A DNA stretch of 33,518 nucleotides from Muribaculaceae bacterium (GTDB lineage Bacteria; Bacteroidota; Bacteroidia; Bacteroidales; Muribaculaceae). The position numbers were made by a program, and so were the translations under genes. The notes under the pieces were generated by a model that was given only the letters and a program-made list of their open reading frames with translations, was not told where the DNA came from and ran no database searches. The stretch covers positions 1 through 33,518 of the forward strand of contig JAFYSL010000077.1 in assembly GCA_017559355.1 (NCBI GenBank), in the 5' to 3' direction. This document shows positions 24,909-33,518 of the stretch, piece by piece. Position 1 is the first letter of the stretch, and the number at the start of each line of letters is the position of its first letter.

Positions 24909-25658
24909 ATGGCAATCAAGGAATTATATGGATTAGTGGGATACCCTTTAGGGCATTCATTTTCAGAAAGTTTTTTTAATAACAAATTCAACTCTGAAGG
25001 AATAGATGCACAATATCTTAATTTTGAGATTCCATCAATTGGTGATTTCAAAACTGTCATCAATAATAATTCCAATTTGCATGGACTAAATATAACTATT
25101 CCATACAAGGAACAAGTTATCCCATTCCTCGATGATATTGACACAAACGCCACAGAGATAGGTGCAGTAAATGTCATAAAATTTATCAGAAATGGAAATA
25201 AACTCATTCTAAAAGGATTTAATTCAGATGTAATTGGATTTTGCAATTCATTAAAGCCTCTACTAAAACCTCATCACACTCACGCTTTAGTTTTAGGCAC
25301 TGGTGGTGCTGCAAAAGCAATTACTTATGGATTAAAAAGTCTCGGCATTGAACCCACTTATGTTTCACGCACTAAGCAAGAGGGAATATTTACATACGAT
25401 GAATTGACTCCCGAAATTATGGGAAAGCATCAAGTTATTGTAAATACTACTCCAACGGGAATGTATCCACATGTTGATACTTGTCCCAATATTCCTTATC
25501 AACTTCTCACACCTAAGCACCTATGCTACGATGTTGTATATAATCCTGAGGTAACTCTATTTATGAAAAAATCTCAAGAACATGGAGCTGTGGTAAAGAA
25601 TGGTCTTGAGATGCTAATACTACAAGCTCTCGCAGCGTGGGAAATTTGGAACAAATAG
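24909..25658 (+). CDS. aroE: Shikimate dehydrogenase
   Basis: NADP-dependent reduction of 3-dehydroshikimate to shikimate in aromatic amino acid (chorismate) synthesis; 249 residues, somewhat shorter than the ~270 of E. coli AroE. Substrate-site motif GYPLGHSFSESFF (Ser17/Ser19), NITIPYKE with catalytic Lys67, and GFNSD with catalytic Asp107. The Rossmann part has GTGGAAKAITYGLKSLG and NTTPTGMYP; the C-terminus ends with VVKNGLEMLILQALAAWEIW, including the usual Gln that contacts substrate. The yeiH-family gene starts 15 bases after its stop and comEC 13 bases after that, so the three are probably one operon, possibly with the lipoprotein. Confidence 0.95.
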   Translation: MAIKELYGLVGYPLGHSFSESFFNNKFNSEGIDAQYLNFEIPSIGDFKTVINNNSNLHGLNITIPYKEQVIPFLDDIDTNATEIGAVNVIKFIRNGNKLILKGFNSDVIGFCNSLKPLLKPHHTHALVLGTGGAAKAITYGLKSLGIEPTYVSRTKQEGIFTYDELTPEIMGKHQVIVNTTPTGMYPHVDTCPNIPYQLLTPKHLCYDVVYNPEVTLFMKKSQEHGAVVKNGLEMLILQALAAWEIWNK

Positions 25659-25673
25659 CAATTTCATCATATA

Positions 25674-26615
25674 ATGCTAAACAAAATCATCTATATATTA
25701 CTTATTGCTTTAGTAATTTTTCCATTTAACTTAGTGGGATTAGGCAATGTTATTACTCCTGCAATTGCTCTATTTTTAGGTCTTGTATTTGCCTTAATAT
25801 TCAAAAATCCTTATCCTAAATTCAATAAGAAAACTTCTAAATATCTGCTTCAAGCATCGGTTGTGGGGTTAGGATTTGGCATGAATGTCACCGAGTCGCT
25901 AAAATCAGGAAGCGAAGGAATGCTTTTCACAATCGTGTCGGTTATAGGGGTAATGTTTTTGGGTGTTTTAGTTGGAAAATGGTTAAATATAAACAAGAAA
26001 TCATCATACTTAATCGCGTCTGGAACTGCAATTTGTGGAGGTAGCGCCATCGCTGCCGTAGGACCTATTGTGAAGGCAAACGAGCATGAAATGGCTGTAT
26101 CGCTTGGCGTTGTATTTATTCTCAATGCTATTGCATTGTTTATATTCCCTATTATCGGACGTTATCTTAACTTAAGCGAAGTTCAATTTGGCACATGGGC
26201 AGCAATTGCCATTCACGATACTTCATCGGTAGTAGGTGCAGGAGAAGCCTACGGACCAATTGCACTACAAACTGCAACATTAGTAAAATTAACGCGCGCG
26301 CTTTGGATTATCCCTTTGACAATTGTTACTATGTTTGTATTTCGCGATAAAACAAGCAAAATTTCAATCCCTTGGTTTATATTTATGTTTATCATTGCAA
26401 TGGTAATTAATACTTATTGCAATCTACCTCAACAACTCACTTCTACACTACTTTTGATTGCAAAAAAAGGATTGGTTCTAACTTTGTTTTTGATTGGAGC
26501 AAGTCTTTCCTTGTCAACAATAAAAAAGGTGGGAATAAAGCCTCTTATATTAGCCATAACACTATGGATTATCATTGGTATAAGTAGTTTTGTTGTGGTG
26601 ACTATGACAATGTAA
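25674..26615 (+). CDS. YeiH/UPF0324 family putative sulfate exporter
   Basis: A 313-residue integral membrane protein with about ten hydrophobic segments. Family marks are LLQASVVGLGFGMN, SGTAICGGSAIAAVGP, AAIAIHDTSSVVGAGEAYG and ATLVKLTRALWIIP. The conserved Gly-rich and His-Asp segments lie within membrane helices. The Pfam family is annotated as conserved hypothetical/putative sulfate exporter; transport of sulfate or of a sulfonate/taurine breakdown product is a family-level inference only. It sits between aroE and comEC with short gaps (15 and 13 bases), with no sulfur-metabolism gene nearby to support a substrate. Confidence 0.88.
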   Translation: MLNKIIYILLIALVIFPFNLVGLGNVITPAIALFLGLVFALIFKNPYPKFNKKTSKYLLQASVVGLGFGMNVTESLKSGSEGMLFTIVSVIGVMFLGVLVGKWLNINKKSSYLIASGTAICGGSAIAAVGPIVKANEHEMAVSLGVVFILNAIALFIFPIIGRYLNLSEVQFGTWAAIAIHDTSSVVGAGEAYGPIALQTATLVKLTRALWIIPLTIVTMFVFRDKTSKISIPWFIFMFIIAMVINTYCNLPQQLTSTLLLIAKKGLVLTLFLIGASLSLSTIKKVGIKPLILAITLWIIIGISSFVVVTMTM

Positions 26616-26628
26616 CAGAGATATATCT

Positions 26629-28659
26629 ATGCGAATATCGTTGTCATCAATCCCTTTGTTTCCCATTCTAATTGGAGTTGTTTGTGGTACTATTTTTGAT
26701 GCGATTCTCCCTTCTATATTCATAATTGCCATTGTTATTTGCGCCGTTGTTGCATTTATTGCCAAACGAAATATTATTGCAATCATTCTATTGGCAACGA
26801 CATTGGGTTGGGGCAACTCTACGATTAGGAATGCGCCCGTAATAAACTCTGAATATCTCGAAAAAGAACTAATATTTGAAGGAACTGCACTATCAATACA
26901 AGAAATAGACGAAATTCGCACAATTATAGTAAAAATAGATGCAGTTAAAGACTCATCTTCTTGCAAACATCTTCCCCATATAAAAAGTTGCTTATATATC
27001 CCATCTCTAAATCCCACCATAGAGGTTGGCGACCGAATTTCTTATTTAGGAGAACTCAAATATCTCAAAGATAGACGAGATTTGCCTTACGAATTTGATA
27101 TTGTACGCCATTATAATCGTAAAGGTATTTATACATCATCATTTATACAACCCGAAAATATTACTATCATTGGTTACGATAATAGTTGGTTATTCCGACC
27201 TGAAAAATACCGTAGCAACATTACTCATTTGATTGCTTCACTACCACTTACCTCGGGGTGCATTGAATTCTTAAATGCAACAATTACTGGCGACACTTCG
27301 ATGATAGGCGAAGAACAACGTATAAAATATTCAATTTCAGGATTGGCTCATATATTGGCGTTAAGTGGATTGCATGTAGGAATTATCACATTCTTTATTG
27401 CATTTATCCTATATCCTATAAATATTGTCAAAGGTGGGAGCTTAAGATATGCAATAACAATTATTCTGCTATGGATATATGCTATTTTGACTGGTTTATC
27501 GCCATCAGTAACTCGTGCTGTAATTATGGCAACTATATTTTTATCTGCACATATACTTCAGCGACATCATAGTCCATTTAACTCACTATGCCTTGCTGCG
27601 ATAATATTGCTATCGTTTACTCCCGAATCACTTTATAACATCGGTTTTCAACTATCATTTGTTGCCGTTGCGTCTATATTATTATTTGCTGAACGCCTCA
27701 ATCCTATTTCACGACGAAAACGCATACTTTACAATATTGTATCAATCGCGTGTGTATCAATGGCAGCAATGATAGGAACTGGAATTATCTCTGCATTTTA
27801 TTTTCACAATTTCCCCGTTTACTTTCTATTTGCCAATATTGCAACATCATATCTTCTACCAATAATTATTATTGGAGGAATTATCGCTACTATTTCTATC
27901 GCAATAGGGATTGATCCTGTATGGCTATGCCACTGCATTGATTTTCTATACAATATCATTGATTGGCTCACATCATTTATCACATCACTTCCTGGTGCTC
28001 AAATCAATAGAATATATTTTAATGGGTGGATTATACTCCCCTATTTTGCAGCTATAATTGCGTTATTCGTTTCTATCTATAAAAAGAAATGGAGATGGAG
28101 TGTTTTGGCTTTAAGTTTCGGCATTTTTACCATTATTATGGGATATGCCACACAACCACGACACAACTCTACCGAATATTTTATTCCTCGCAACTCATAC
28201 TATACCAATATTATAATGCGCGATACAACTGCCATGTATCTTATTTCAACAAGTAAGGGAGGAGATTCAATTGACGCTCTCAACAAGTGCGTTGAAAAAT
28301 ATGAAAATTATATCGGTTGGCATGATGTAGATAGCATTCTGAGAATTCCCACATCTTTTTCATCAAAAAGATTATATCGCAGAAACAACTTTGTAGTAGT
28401 GGGAAATGACGTCATATATATAATTGATAATGAAGATGACCTTTATCCAATAAACATCAAACCGCGATATGCACTTGTGTGCCGAGGTTTCAAAGGGAAC
28501 GTTTTAGATATATACCAAATAATAAATCCAGATACCATACTGTTAAGTAGTGATTTACACAAGAAACGACATTTCCGATATGTTGATTCATGTCTCGTTC
28601 ACGATATTCCTTACATATCTCTACGCAACACCTGCTTTCACCGTGTAGTTATTGAATAA
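26629..28659 (+). CDS. comEC: ComEC/Rec2 family DNA-uptake channel protein, without a recognisable beta-lactamase-fold domain
   Basis: A 676-residue polytopic membrane protein, the predicted inner-membrane channel for single-stranded DNA entry in natural transformation. Two hydrophobic N-terminal stretches (7-65), a periplasmic OB-like/DUF4131 region (about 80-180: EFDIVRHYNRKGIY), and the competence domain (about 215-500) with SGLAHILALSGLHVGIITF and GLSPSVTRAVIMATIFLSA. The hydrophilic C-terminal part (about 505-676) is where many ComEC proteins carry a metallo-beta-lactamase domain; I see no HxHxDH motif there. Third gene of the likely aroE operon. It ends 15 bases before the convergent folK. 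No other competence gene is in the window. Confidence 0.9.
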   Translation: MRISLSSIPLFPILIGVVCGTIFDAILPSIFIIAIVICAVVAFIAKRNIIAIILLATTLGWGNSTIRNAPVINSEYLEKELIFEGTALSIQEIDEIRTIIVKIDAVKDSSSCKHLPHIKSCLYIPSLNPTIEVGDRISYLGELKYLKDRRDLPYEFDIVRHYNRKGIYTSSFIQPENITIIGYDNSWLFRPEKYRSNITHLIASLPLTSGCIEFLNATITGDTSMIGEEQRIKYSISGLAHILALSGLHVGIITFFIAFILYPINIVKGGSLRYAITIILLWIYAILTGLSPSVTRAVIMATIFLSAHILQRHHSPFNSLCLAAIILLSFTPESLYNIGFQLSFVAVASILLFAERLNPISRRKRILYNIVSIACVSMAAMIGTGIISAFYFHNFPVYFLFANIATSYLLPIIIIGGIIATISIAIGIDPVWLCHCIDFLYNIIDWLTSFITSLPGAQINRIYFNGWIILPYFAAIIALFVSIYKKKWRWSVLALSFGIFTIIMGYATQPRHNSTEYFIPRNSYYTNIIMRDTTAMYLISTSKGGDSIDALNKCVEKYENYIGWHDVDSILRIPTSFSSKRLYRRNNFVVVGNDVIYIIDNEDDLYPINIKPRYALVCRGFKGNVLDIYQIINPDTILLSSDLHKKRHFRYVDSCLVHDIPYISLRNTCFHRVVIE

Positions 28660-28674
28660 ATAATCAAATGGTCT

Positions 28675-29046
28675 TTAGTCGACTAATTCCTTATACCCTT
28701 TGGTAAAAAACGAATAGGAAAAGTCTTTTTCTCTTAACACATCATCATTCCACACTACAATATCTAAATCGATGGGAATACTCCCTTGTAGTTTTGATTC
28801 GGGAGTGCGCCCACATTGTTTTTCCCATTGTTTTAAGCACGATGTTGCTTGCGATAATTCCATGTCAGTTTTCGCAATAGCAACAGCATTTAAGTAAGAT
28901 GCATCTTTTCCATTCAACGCTGGGGTTTCATATACTGATGAGACCTTAACTTCGTAAAATAGCGTAGCAAGATGTTCCATCGCACATGCCATTTGCTGTT
29001 GACAGTCTTTGCTATTACTCCCTATTCCAATTACTAAAGTATTCAT
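28675..29046 (-). CDS. folK: Short 6-hydroxymethyl-7,8-dihydropterin pyrophosphokinase (HPPK)
   Basis: Transfers pyrophosphate from ATP to 6-hydroxymethyl-dihydropterin in folate synthesis. 123 residues from MNTLVIGIGSN, clearly shorter than the usual ~160. Present: the GIGSN start, SSVYETPAL, NAVAIAKT, the RTPESK..GSIPIDLDIVVWND stretch with the magnesium-binding Asp pair. Absent: the C-terminal 'P...H..M..R.FVL.PL..I' block of standard HPPK; instead it ends with SYSFFTKGYKELVD. Bacteroidetes have such short forms, so I read it as intact. The start at 29046 leaves one base between the tex stop and this ATG; the frame's upstream ATG at 29058 would overlap tex. Last gene of the acyltransferase-phosphoesterase-tex-folK cluster. 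Confidence 0.88.
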   Translation of the reverse strand: MNTLVIGIGSNSKDCQQQMACAMEHLATLFYEVKVSSVYETPALNGKDASYLNAVAIAKTDMELSQATSCLKQWEKQCGRTPESKLQGSIPIDLDIVVWNDDVLREKDFSYSFFTKGYKELVD

Positions 29047-29047
29047 A

Positions 29048-31180
29048 TCACTCCACATCTTTCATCGTTAATGAAATGCGTTTACGAGCTAAATCCACGT
29101 CAAGCACTTTAACTTTCACATGTTGATGAATCGAAACAACCTCACTCGGAGATGTGATATAATGGTTGCATAGTTGCGAGATATGCACAAGTCCACTCTC
29201 CTTTACGCCGATATCGACAAAAACGCCAAAGTCGGTTATATTATTTACAATTCCATTCAACACTTTTCCGGGTTTAAGGTCGGCGATTGTTTTAATCGAC
29301 TCATCAAAATTCATCACCTTTATTACCGAACGAGGATCTCGACCAGGTTTTTCAAGTTCGCTCATAATATCATTGAGCGTTGGCAATCCTATTTTATCAT
29401 TAACATAGAGCGACAAGTCAATTTTCTTTTGCAATTCCTTATCCTCTACCAACTGCATGACTGAGCATCCAAGGTCTTTGGCTATGCGATCAATTATCGC
29501 ATAACTTTCAGGATGAACAGCTGTGTTGTCAAGAATATTTTCAGCGTTAGGAATACGCAAGAATCCTGCACATTGTTGAAACGACTTTGCTCCCATTCGA
29601 GGCACATTCATAAGCTCTTGACGAGTCTTAAAATCGCCGTTTTCAGCTCTATACTTCACGATATTGGTAGCTAATAATGGTCCAACACCCGATACATACG
29701 ACAACAATTGAGTTGATGCAGTATTGAGATTTACCCCTACTGAGTTTACGCAACTTTCTACAGTATAATCCAGAGCTGATTTTAATTTATTTTGGTCAAC
29801 ATCATGTTGATACTGCCCTACACCAATTGATTTGGGTTCTATTTTAACCAACTCTGCCAATGGGTCAATCAATCTTCGACCTATAGACACAGCACCTCTC
29901 ACTGTAACATCTTTATCAGGGAACTCTTCGCGTGCCACGTTTGATGCAGAGTATATCGATGCTCCACTTTCATTTACAACAAATACTTGCACCTTACGAG
30001 GGAAATGAATGTTTAGTAAGAATCGTTCGGTTTCTCGACTTGCCGTACCATTCCCTACTGCTATTGCATCAATCTTATATACCTCAACAAGGTTACATAC
30101 CTTACGCGAAGCTCCTTTTATATCACTTTGTGGAGGACATGGATATATTACATCGTTGTGCAATAAATTACCTTGCTGATCAAGACATACCACCTTACAT
30201 CCAGTGCGATAACCAGGGTCAATGCCAAGTACTCGTTTATGGCCTAATGGTGGTGCTAGCAATAATTGTCGTAAATTATCAGCAAAAGTAGTAATAGCTC
30301 TATCATCTGCTTTAACTTTTGCTAAAGCAAACATTTCATTTTCAATCGAAGGTCGAATCAATCTCTTATATCCGTCAACTACAGCCTTTTCTACTAATTC
30401 TTGCGACTTATGAGTTGCTGTACGACGAATGAATATTCGATTTAATCGTTCAACGATTGCTTCATCATCAATCGATAATGAAACTTTCAACACTCCCTCA
30501 TCTTCACCACGTTTTATTGCGAGATAACGATAAGAGGAACACTTATTTAGTGGTTGAGAGAAATCTTTATAATTAAGATAATTTTCAGCCTCTTGCTCTT
30601 TACCTTTTACAATATGTGATGATATTACTGCAGTGCGTTCATAGGTAGTGCGCACTACTTGACGAGCCGATTCACTCTCACTTACCCACTCAGCAATAAT
30701 ATCTAATGCGCCACTTATCGCATCATCAATAGATTCAACATCACCAGTAATAAATCTATTTGCACGCGACTCAATGTTTTGCTCATTTTGGCTCATGATA
30801 ATCTTAGCCAATGGTTCTAACCCACGTTCTCTAGCAATTGCAGCCTTTGTGCGACGCTTAGGTTTGTATGGCAAGAAAAGGTCTTCGAGTATTGTAGTAT
30901 CAAAAGTTTGTTCAATTTTCTGACGCAATTCAACAGTCAAAGCACCTGCGGCTTCAATAGTTTCAAGTATATATTCTTTTCTTTTTGTTAATTCTTGCAA
31001 GTCGGCGTATCGCAGCTGAATGTCTCGAATAGCAACCTCATCTAATGAGCCTGTAACCTCTTTACGATATCGACTAATAAACGGAATTGTTGCGCCATCA
31101 TCAAGTAGTTTTATTGTTGATGCCACCGATTTCTCCGAAATATTTAATTCGGCAGATATAATTTTCTCAAAATTTGTCAT
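29048..31180 (-). CDS. tex: Tex family transcription accessory / RNA-binding protein
   Basis: Cytoplasmic nucleic-acid-binding protein related to the core of eukaryotic Spt6; 710 residues, close to the usual length. The N-terminal helical region has DDGATIPFISRYRKEVTGSLDE (residues 27-48). A YqgF/RNase H-like domain starts around 310 (RVLGIDPGYRTGCKVV, VGNGTASRETERF). A helix-hairpin-helix region follows (SYVSGVGPLLATNIVKYR, NVPRMGAKSFQQCAGFLRI), and a C-terminal S1 domain spans about 635-707 (GIVNNITDFGVFVDIGVKES). Family members affect transcription and toxin expression; the exact role is not fixed. It starts 12 bases after the metallophosphoesterase stop, and folK follows after 1 base. Confidence 0.96.
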   Translation of the reverse strand: MTNFEKIISAELNISEKSVASTIKLLDDGATIPFISRYRKEVTGSLDEVAIRDIQLRYADLQELTKRKEYILETIEAAGALTVELRQKIEQTFDTTILEDLFLPYKPKRRTKAAIARERGLEPLAKIIMSQNEQNIESRANRFITGDVESIDDAISGALDIIAEWVSESESARQVVRTTYERTAVISSHIVKGKEQEAENYLNYKDFSQPLNKCSSYRYLAIKRGEDEGVLKVSLSIDDEAIVERLNRIFIRRTATHKSQELVEKAVVDGYKRLIRPSIENEMFALAKVKADDRAITTFADNLRQLLLAPPLGHKRVLGIDPGYRTGCKVVCLDQQGNLLHNDVIYPCPPQSDIKGASRKVCNLVEVYKIDAIAVGNGTASRETERFLLNIHFPRKVQVFVVNESGASIYSASNVAREEFPDKDVTVRGAVSIGRRLIDPLAELVKIEPKSIGVGQYQHDVDQNKLKSALDYTVESCVNSVGVNLNTASTQLLSYVSGVGPLLATNIVKYRAENGDFKTRQELMNVPRMGAKSFQQCAGFLRIPNAENILDNTAVHPESYAIIDRIAKDLGCSVMQLVEDKELQKKIDLSLYVNDKIGLPTLNDIMSELEKPGRDPRSVIKVMNFDESIKTIADLKPGKVLNGIVNNITDFGVFVDIGVKESGLVHISQLCNHYITSPSEVVSIHQHVKVKVLDVDLARKRISLTMKDVE

Positions 31181-31192
31181 AGAAACTGTGTT

Positions 31193-32380
31193 TTATTGGG
31201 CTTTGCGCAATGTCAATACAGTAATTTCAGGTGTTGCGCCTATACGCATAGGTAGAGCAACCTCTCCTAATCCCACATTTACATTTAGATGATGATTGAA
31301 ATCATCAACATATAATCCTCCCCAATATTTATATCGTAATGCAGCTGGAGAGAACGAACCTATTGACATTTGCATTGCATGAGTGTGTCCCGATAAAGTT
31401 AATACAATATTATTGTCTTTCTTATCTTTTATATCTCTTTCCCAATGGGCTGGATTATGAGATAATAATATCTTTATGGTTGAATCATTAATCGTGGAAT
31501 ATGCATCAGATAGCGAACCATAATTTTTAAATGGTGGATCTCCGAGATTTTCAACACCAATTATAGATATCGAATCATTGCCACGATACACTTGCTTTGT
31601 ATCATTAAGCAAAAGCATCCAATTCATCTGCTTCTGCAACTTATGCATGAGTTTTAGATTCTCCTCTTTTGCTTCGAGCGATTCCCAATCGCTATAATCG
31701 CCATAGTCGTGATTCCCCAACACAGAGAACACGCCATCACGAGCATTGATTCTTGATAAAGTAGAAATGAATGGATATAACTCTGCAGTATTGCGATTTA
31801 CTATATCACCAGTAAACATTACCACATCAACATCAAGCGAGTTAATCGTTTCAACTACCTCAGCAAGAAATATCGTATCAATTCCAAATGTGCCCACATG
31901 TAAATCGGATATTTGAGCCACACGATAACCATCAAATGATATTGGAAGTGATGAAACATGTACATCAACTTCATTTATATCTATATTGAATCTGTTTATC
32001 AATGCACCCCACCACATCAAGCAAAACGTTACAACTCCTAATATTGCACCAGTCCTTGACACCCATTTCATTCGTTGTTTTTTTAACAATGATGGTATCT
32101 TTGCTACTAAATCGCATATAATATAACTGTACTTAGGAATATAAATGCTGAAATAAGTAAACAGCATCCACATAATAAACACCAACGATTCATTTGTCCC
32201 AGTGCGACGAGGCAACGAAATGGTAACAATAAGAGCAAGTGTAACAAACACAGAAAGCCAAGCATAACACTTGGCATATACAGATTTTGATATTCGTTTT
32301 TTTACTGTCTTGAATAAATAATAATCAACTACTCCATTGAGGAGTATTGTTATTATCATCATCAAAATAGGCAACCTCAT
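31193..32380 (-). CDS. Membrane-anchored metallophosphoesterase
   Basis: A 395-residue protein: about four membrane segments in residues 1-130 (1-21, 38-57, 65-90, 108-128), then a calcineurin-like phosphoesterase domain. All metal-binding motifs are present: SDLHVG (Asp159, His161), GDIVNR, LGNHDYGD (Asn223, His224), LLSHNP and SGHTHAMQ (His332, His334). The layout matches YkuE-like/YaeI-like phosphoesterases, some of which act on UDP-diacylglucosamine-type lipids or other membrane substrates; the actual substrate is not known. The ATG lies 1 base after the stop of the acyltransferase gene, so the two are likely translationally linked, which fits a lipid-related role by context only. Confidence 0.92.
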   Translation of the reverse strand: MRLPILMMIITILLNGVVDYYLFKTVKKRISKSVYAKCYAWLSVFVTLALIVTISLPRRTGTNESLVFIMWMLFTYFSIYIPKYSYIICDLVAKIPSLLKKQRMKWVSRTGAILGVVTFCLMWWGALINRFNIDINEVDVHVSSLPISFDGYRVAQISDLHVGTFGIDTIFLAEVVETINSLDVDVVMFTGDIVNRNTAELYPFISTLSRINARDGVFSVLGNHDYGDYSDWESLEAKEENLKLMHKLQKQMNWMLLLNDTKQVYRGNDSISIIGVENLGDPPFKNYGSLSDAYSTINDSTIKILLSHNPAHWERDIKDKKDNNIVLTLSGHTHAMQMSIGSFSPAALRYKYWGGLYVDDFNHHLNVNVGLGEVALPMRIGATPEITVLTLRKAQ

Positions 32381-32381
32381 T

Positions 32382-33518
32382 TCAATGCGCTATATTGATT
32401 TTGTTTTTCAACGGATTTGCATACATAGTCAACATCATTTGACGCATATATTGCATATCTTCCTCGCTGAGGTTAGGTATATCGTCAATTTTTGCTAATT
32501 GAGTTTTAATATATTTCTCAAATGCCTCAACCTCTTCGGCTGTGTATTTTTCTACAAATTGTTGAGTGCCTTCAAGTTTATCGTATGCAATATAGTTAAT
32601 TGGATAAATATAATATCCAGCATGAATCATATCATCAATTGACTTACATGCCACACTCAACACCTCAGCACGATCGGCTTCAGCACCAAATGTTTCAAGC
32701 GATGGATTGATACATTTCCCAATTGTGAAATGAACATGACCTTTATATTGCAACAAACCTGTTTCCATGCTAAATAGGTCGTCGCGTTGTGTTTTCTTAT
32801 ATTCTGGATTTCTTTGTTTCAATAAGAATTCACAAACTTTCAAATAATCATTTGGATCATATTCATAAGAAATTGACACAGGTAATAGATTGATTTGTTG
32901 GAGATTTTCAGCTAATGAGCCATCGCCCGACAATCCTATCATTTTTATCAAACTTTCCTGAGTCAAGTCATTAGAATCTTTTGAACGACCTTCACGTTGA
33001 GCAATCCACACCGATTCATGTTTTTCATTAATTGCATGGTGGATATAACTTGAAAGTTGTTTTGCAGCTTGTAATGCTTGGAGCATACGAAGATTACGTT
33101 TAACGATAAAACTCTTATTAAGTCTTACCAAATCGCTAATCCATTCAAATACCAACAAGTTATTGCCAATTGCAATTTCTGTAGTATTCAAATTATTTCT
33201 CCACAACAATATATTCAAGAATGATGCATCAAGAACAATATCACGGTGATTTGAAATAAATGTATAGCACTTATCTTTGTCAATGTTCTCAATACCACTT
33301 ATTGATAATCCCGATGTGGTTTTCTTCTCAAGATTATCCAAAAAAGGTGCAATTATCATACCTTGAAAATCGCGTTTATTCTTAATTTGAAGTAATCCTG
33401 CAACAAATTTAGGATAGTCAACGTCGGGCATAACAAATTTAATTGCATGCTCAAAGCCTGGCTCTTTCACTAACTGTGACATTTTTGCACTAAAGTCACA
33501 ATCGTCAATAGGAGCTAT
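32382..33518 (-). CDS. 1-acyl-sn-glycerol-3-phosphate acyltransferase-like protein, 5' end cut by the window
   Basis: PlsC/LPLAT-superfamily acyltransferase, probably in phospholipid, ornithine-lipid or related lipid synthesis at the membrane. From the ATG at 33482 it would have 366 residues, but the frame continues open for 12 more codons to the window edge (..APIDDCDFSAK-MSQLV), so the true start is probably outside. Catalytic motif: FISNHRDIVLDASFL (His79, Asp81, Asp85 counted from 33482), a variant of NHxxxxD in which the second Asp is one residue further away. The second motif is AQREGRSKDSNDL (the EG[ST]R-like block). It lacks obvious membrane helices. The gene heads the cluster with the phosphoesterase (1-base gap), tex and folK. 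Confidence 0.85.
   Translation of the reverse strand: MAPIDDCDFSAKMSQLVKEPGFEHAIKFVMPDVDYPKFVAGLLQIKNKRDFQGMIIAPFLDNLEKKTTSGLSISGIENIDKDKCYTFISNHRDIVLDASFLNILLWRNNLNTTEIAIGNNLLVFEWISDLVRLNKSFIVKRNLRMLQALQAAKQLSSYIHHAINEKHESVWIAQREGRSKDSNDLTQESLIKMIGLSGDGSLAENLQQINLLPVSISYEYDPNDYLKVCEFLLKQRNPEYKKTQRDDLFSMETGLLQYKGHVHFTIGKCINPSLETFGAEADRAEVLSVACKSIDDMIHAGYYIYPINYIAYDKLEGTQQFVEKYTAEEVEAFEKYIKTQLAKIDDIPNLSEEDMQYMRQMMLTMYANPLKNKINIAH

Overview
The window is A+T-rich and gene-dense, and it looks like a chromosomal segment of a Bacteroidales bacterium (phylum Bacteroidota). Four signals point there: (1) promoters of the Bacteroidetes type (TTG, 20 bases, TAnnTTTG) at several genes, (2) two secreted proteins ending in type IX secretion-like C-terminal sorting domains, one of them a BspA-type leucine-rich-repeat protein, (3) SusE/SusF-like starch-binding-like domains and a GH77 4-alpha-glucanotransferase with N-terminal starch-binding domains, and (4) the propionate-pathway mutase pair mutAB. 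I cannot name a species. I see no insertion sequence, prophage, CRISPR array or plasmid gene.

Left part (1-6344): the 3' part of mutA and all of mutB (methylmalonyl-CoA mutase, B12-dependent) end at a strong terminator. Facing them are a nitroreductase and a secreted protein with three SusE/F-like domains. A promoter-rich intergenic region with a 20-base direct repeat follows.

Middle (6345-14872): a class II, B12-dependent ribonucleotide reductase (nrdJ); malQ; the RNase P RNA gene; an L,D-transpeptidase lipoprotein; a radical-SAM enzyme paired with a YhhQ-type queuosine-precursor transporter; and tRNA-Ser(UGA). Two B12-dependent enzyme systems in one window imply a B12-using cell, but no cobalamin riboswitch is visible.

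Centre-right (14873-21232): a BrkB/YihY membrane protein with ridA. Then comes an intergenic region holding a striking structured RNA candidate, a rod of about 212 bases with a Bacteroidetes -7 box upstream and a T-run at its end. A 1269-residue surface protein follows, with BspA repeats, a cohesin-like domain, a dockerin-like domain, a second cohesin-like domain and a sorting domain. After its terminator lies a small patch of palindromic, repeat-like DNA.

Right part (21233-33518): a chromate-transporter pair with folC (minus strand); a two-META-domain lipoprotein, aroE, a YeiH-family transporter and comEC (plus strand); then a compact minus-strand cluster of acyltransferase, metallophosphoesterase, tex and folK with gaps of 1, 12 and 1 bases. 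The acyltransferase frame stays open to the right edge, so its start lies outside the window.

The candidates most worth following up are the rod-shaped RNA at 16735-17017 (possibly the 6S RNA of this lineage), the radical-SAM/YhhQ pair (possible queuine salvage) and the cohesin-dockerin-cohesin surface protein.
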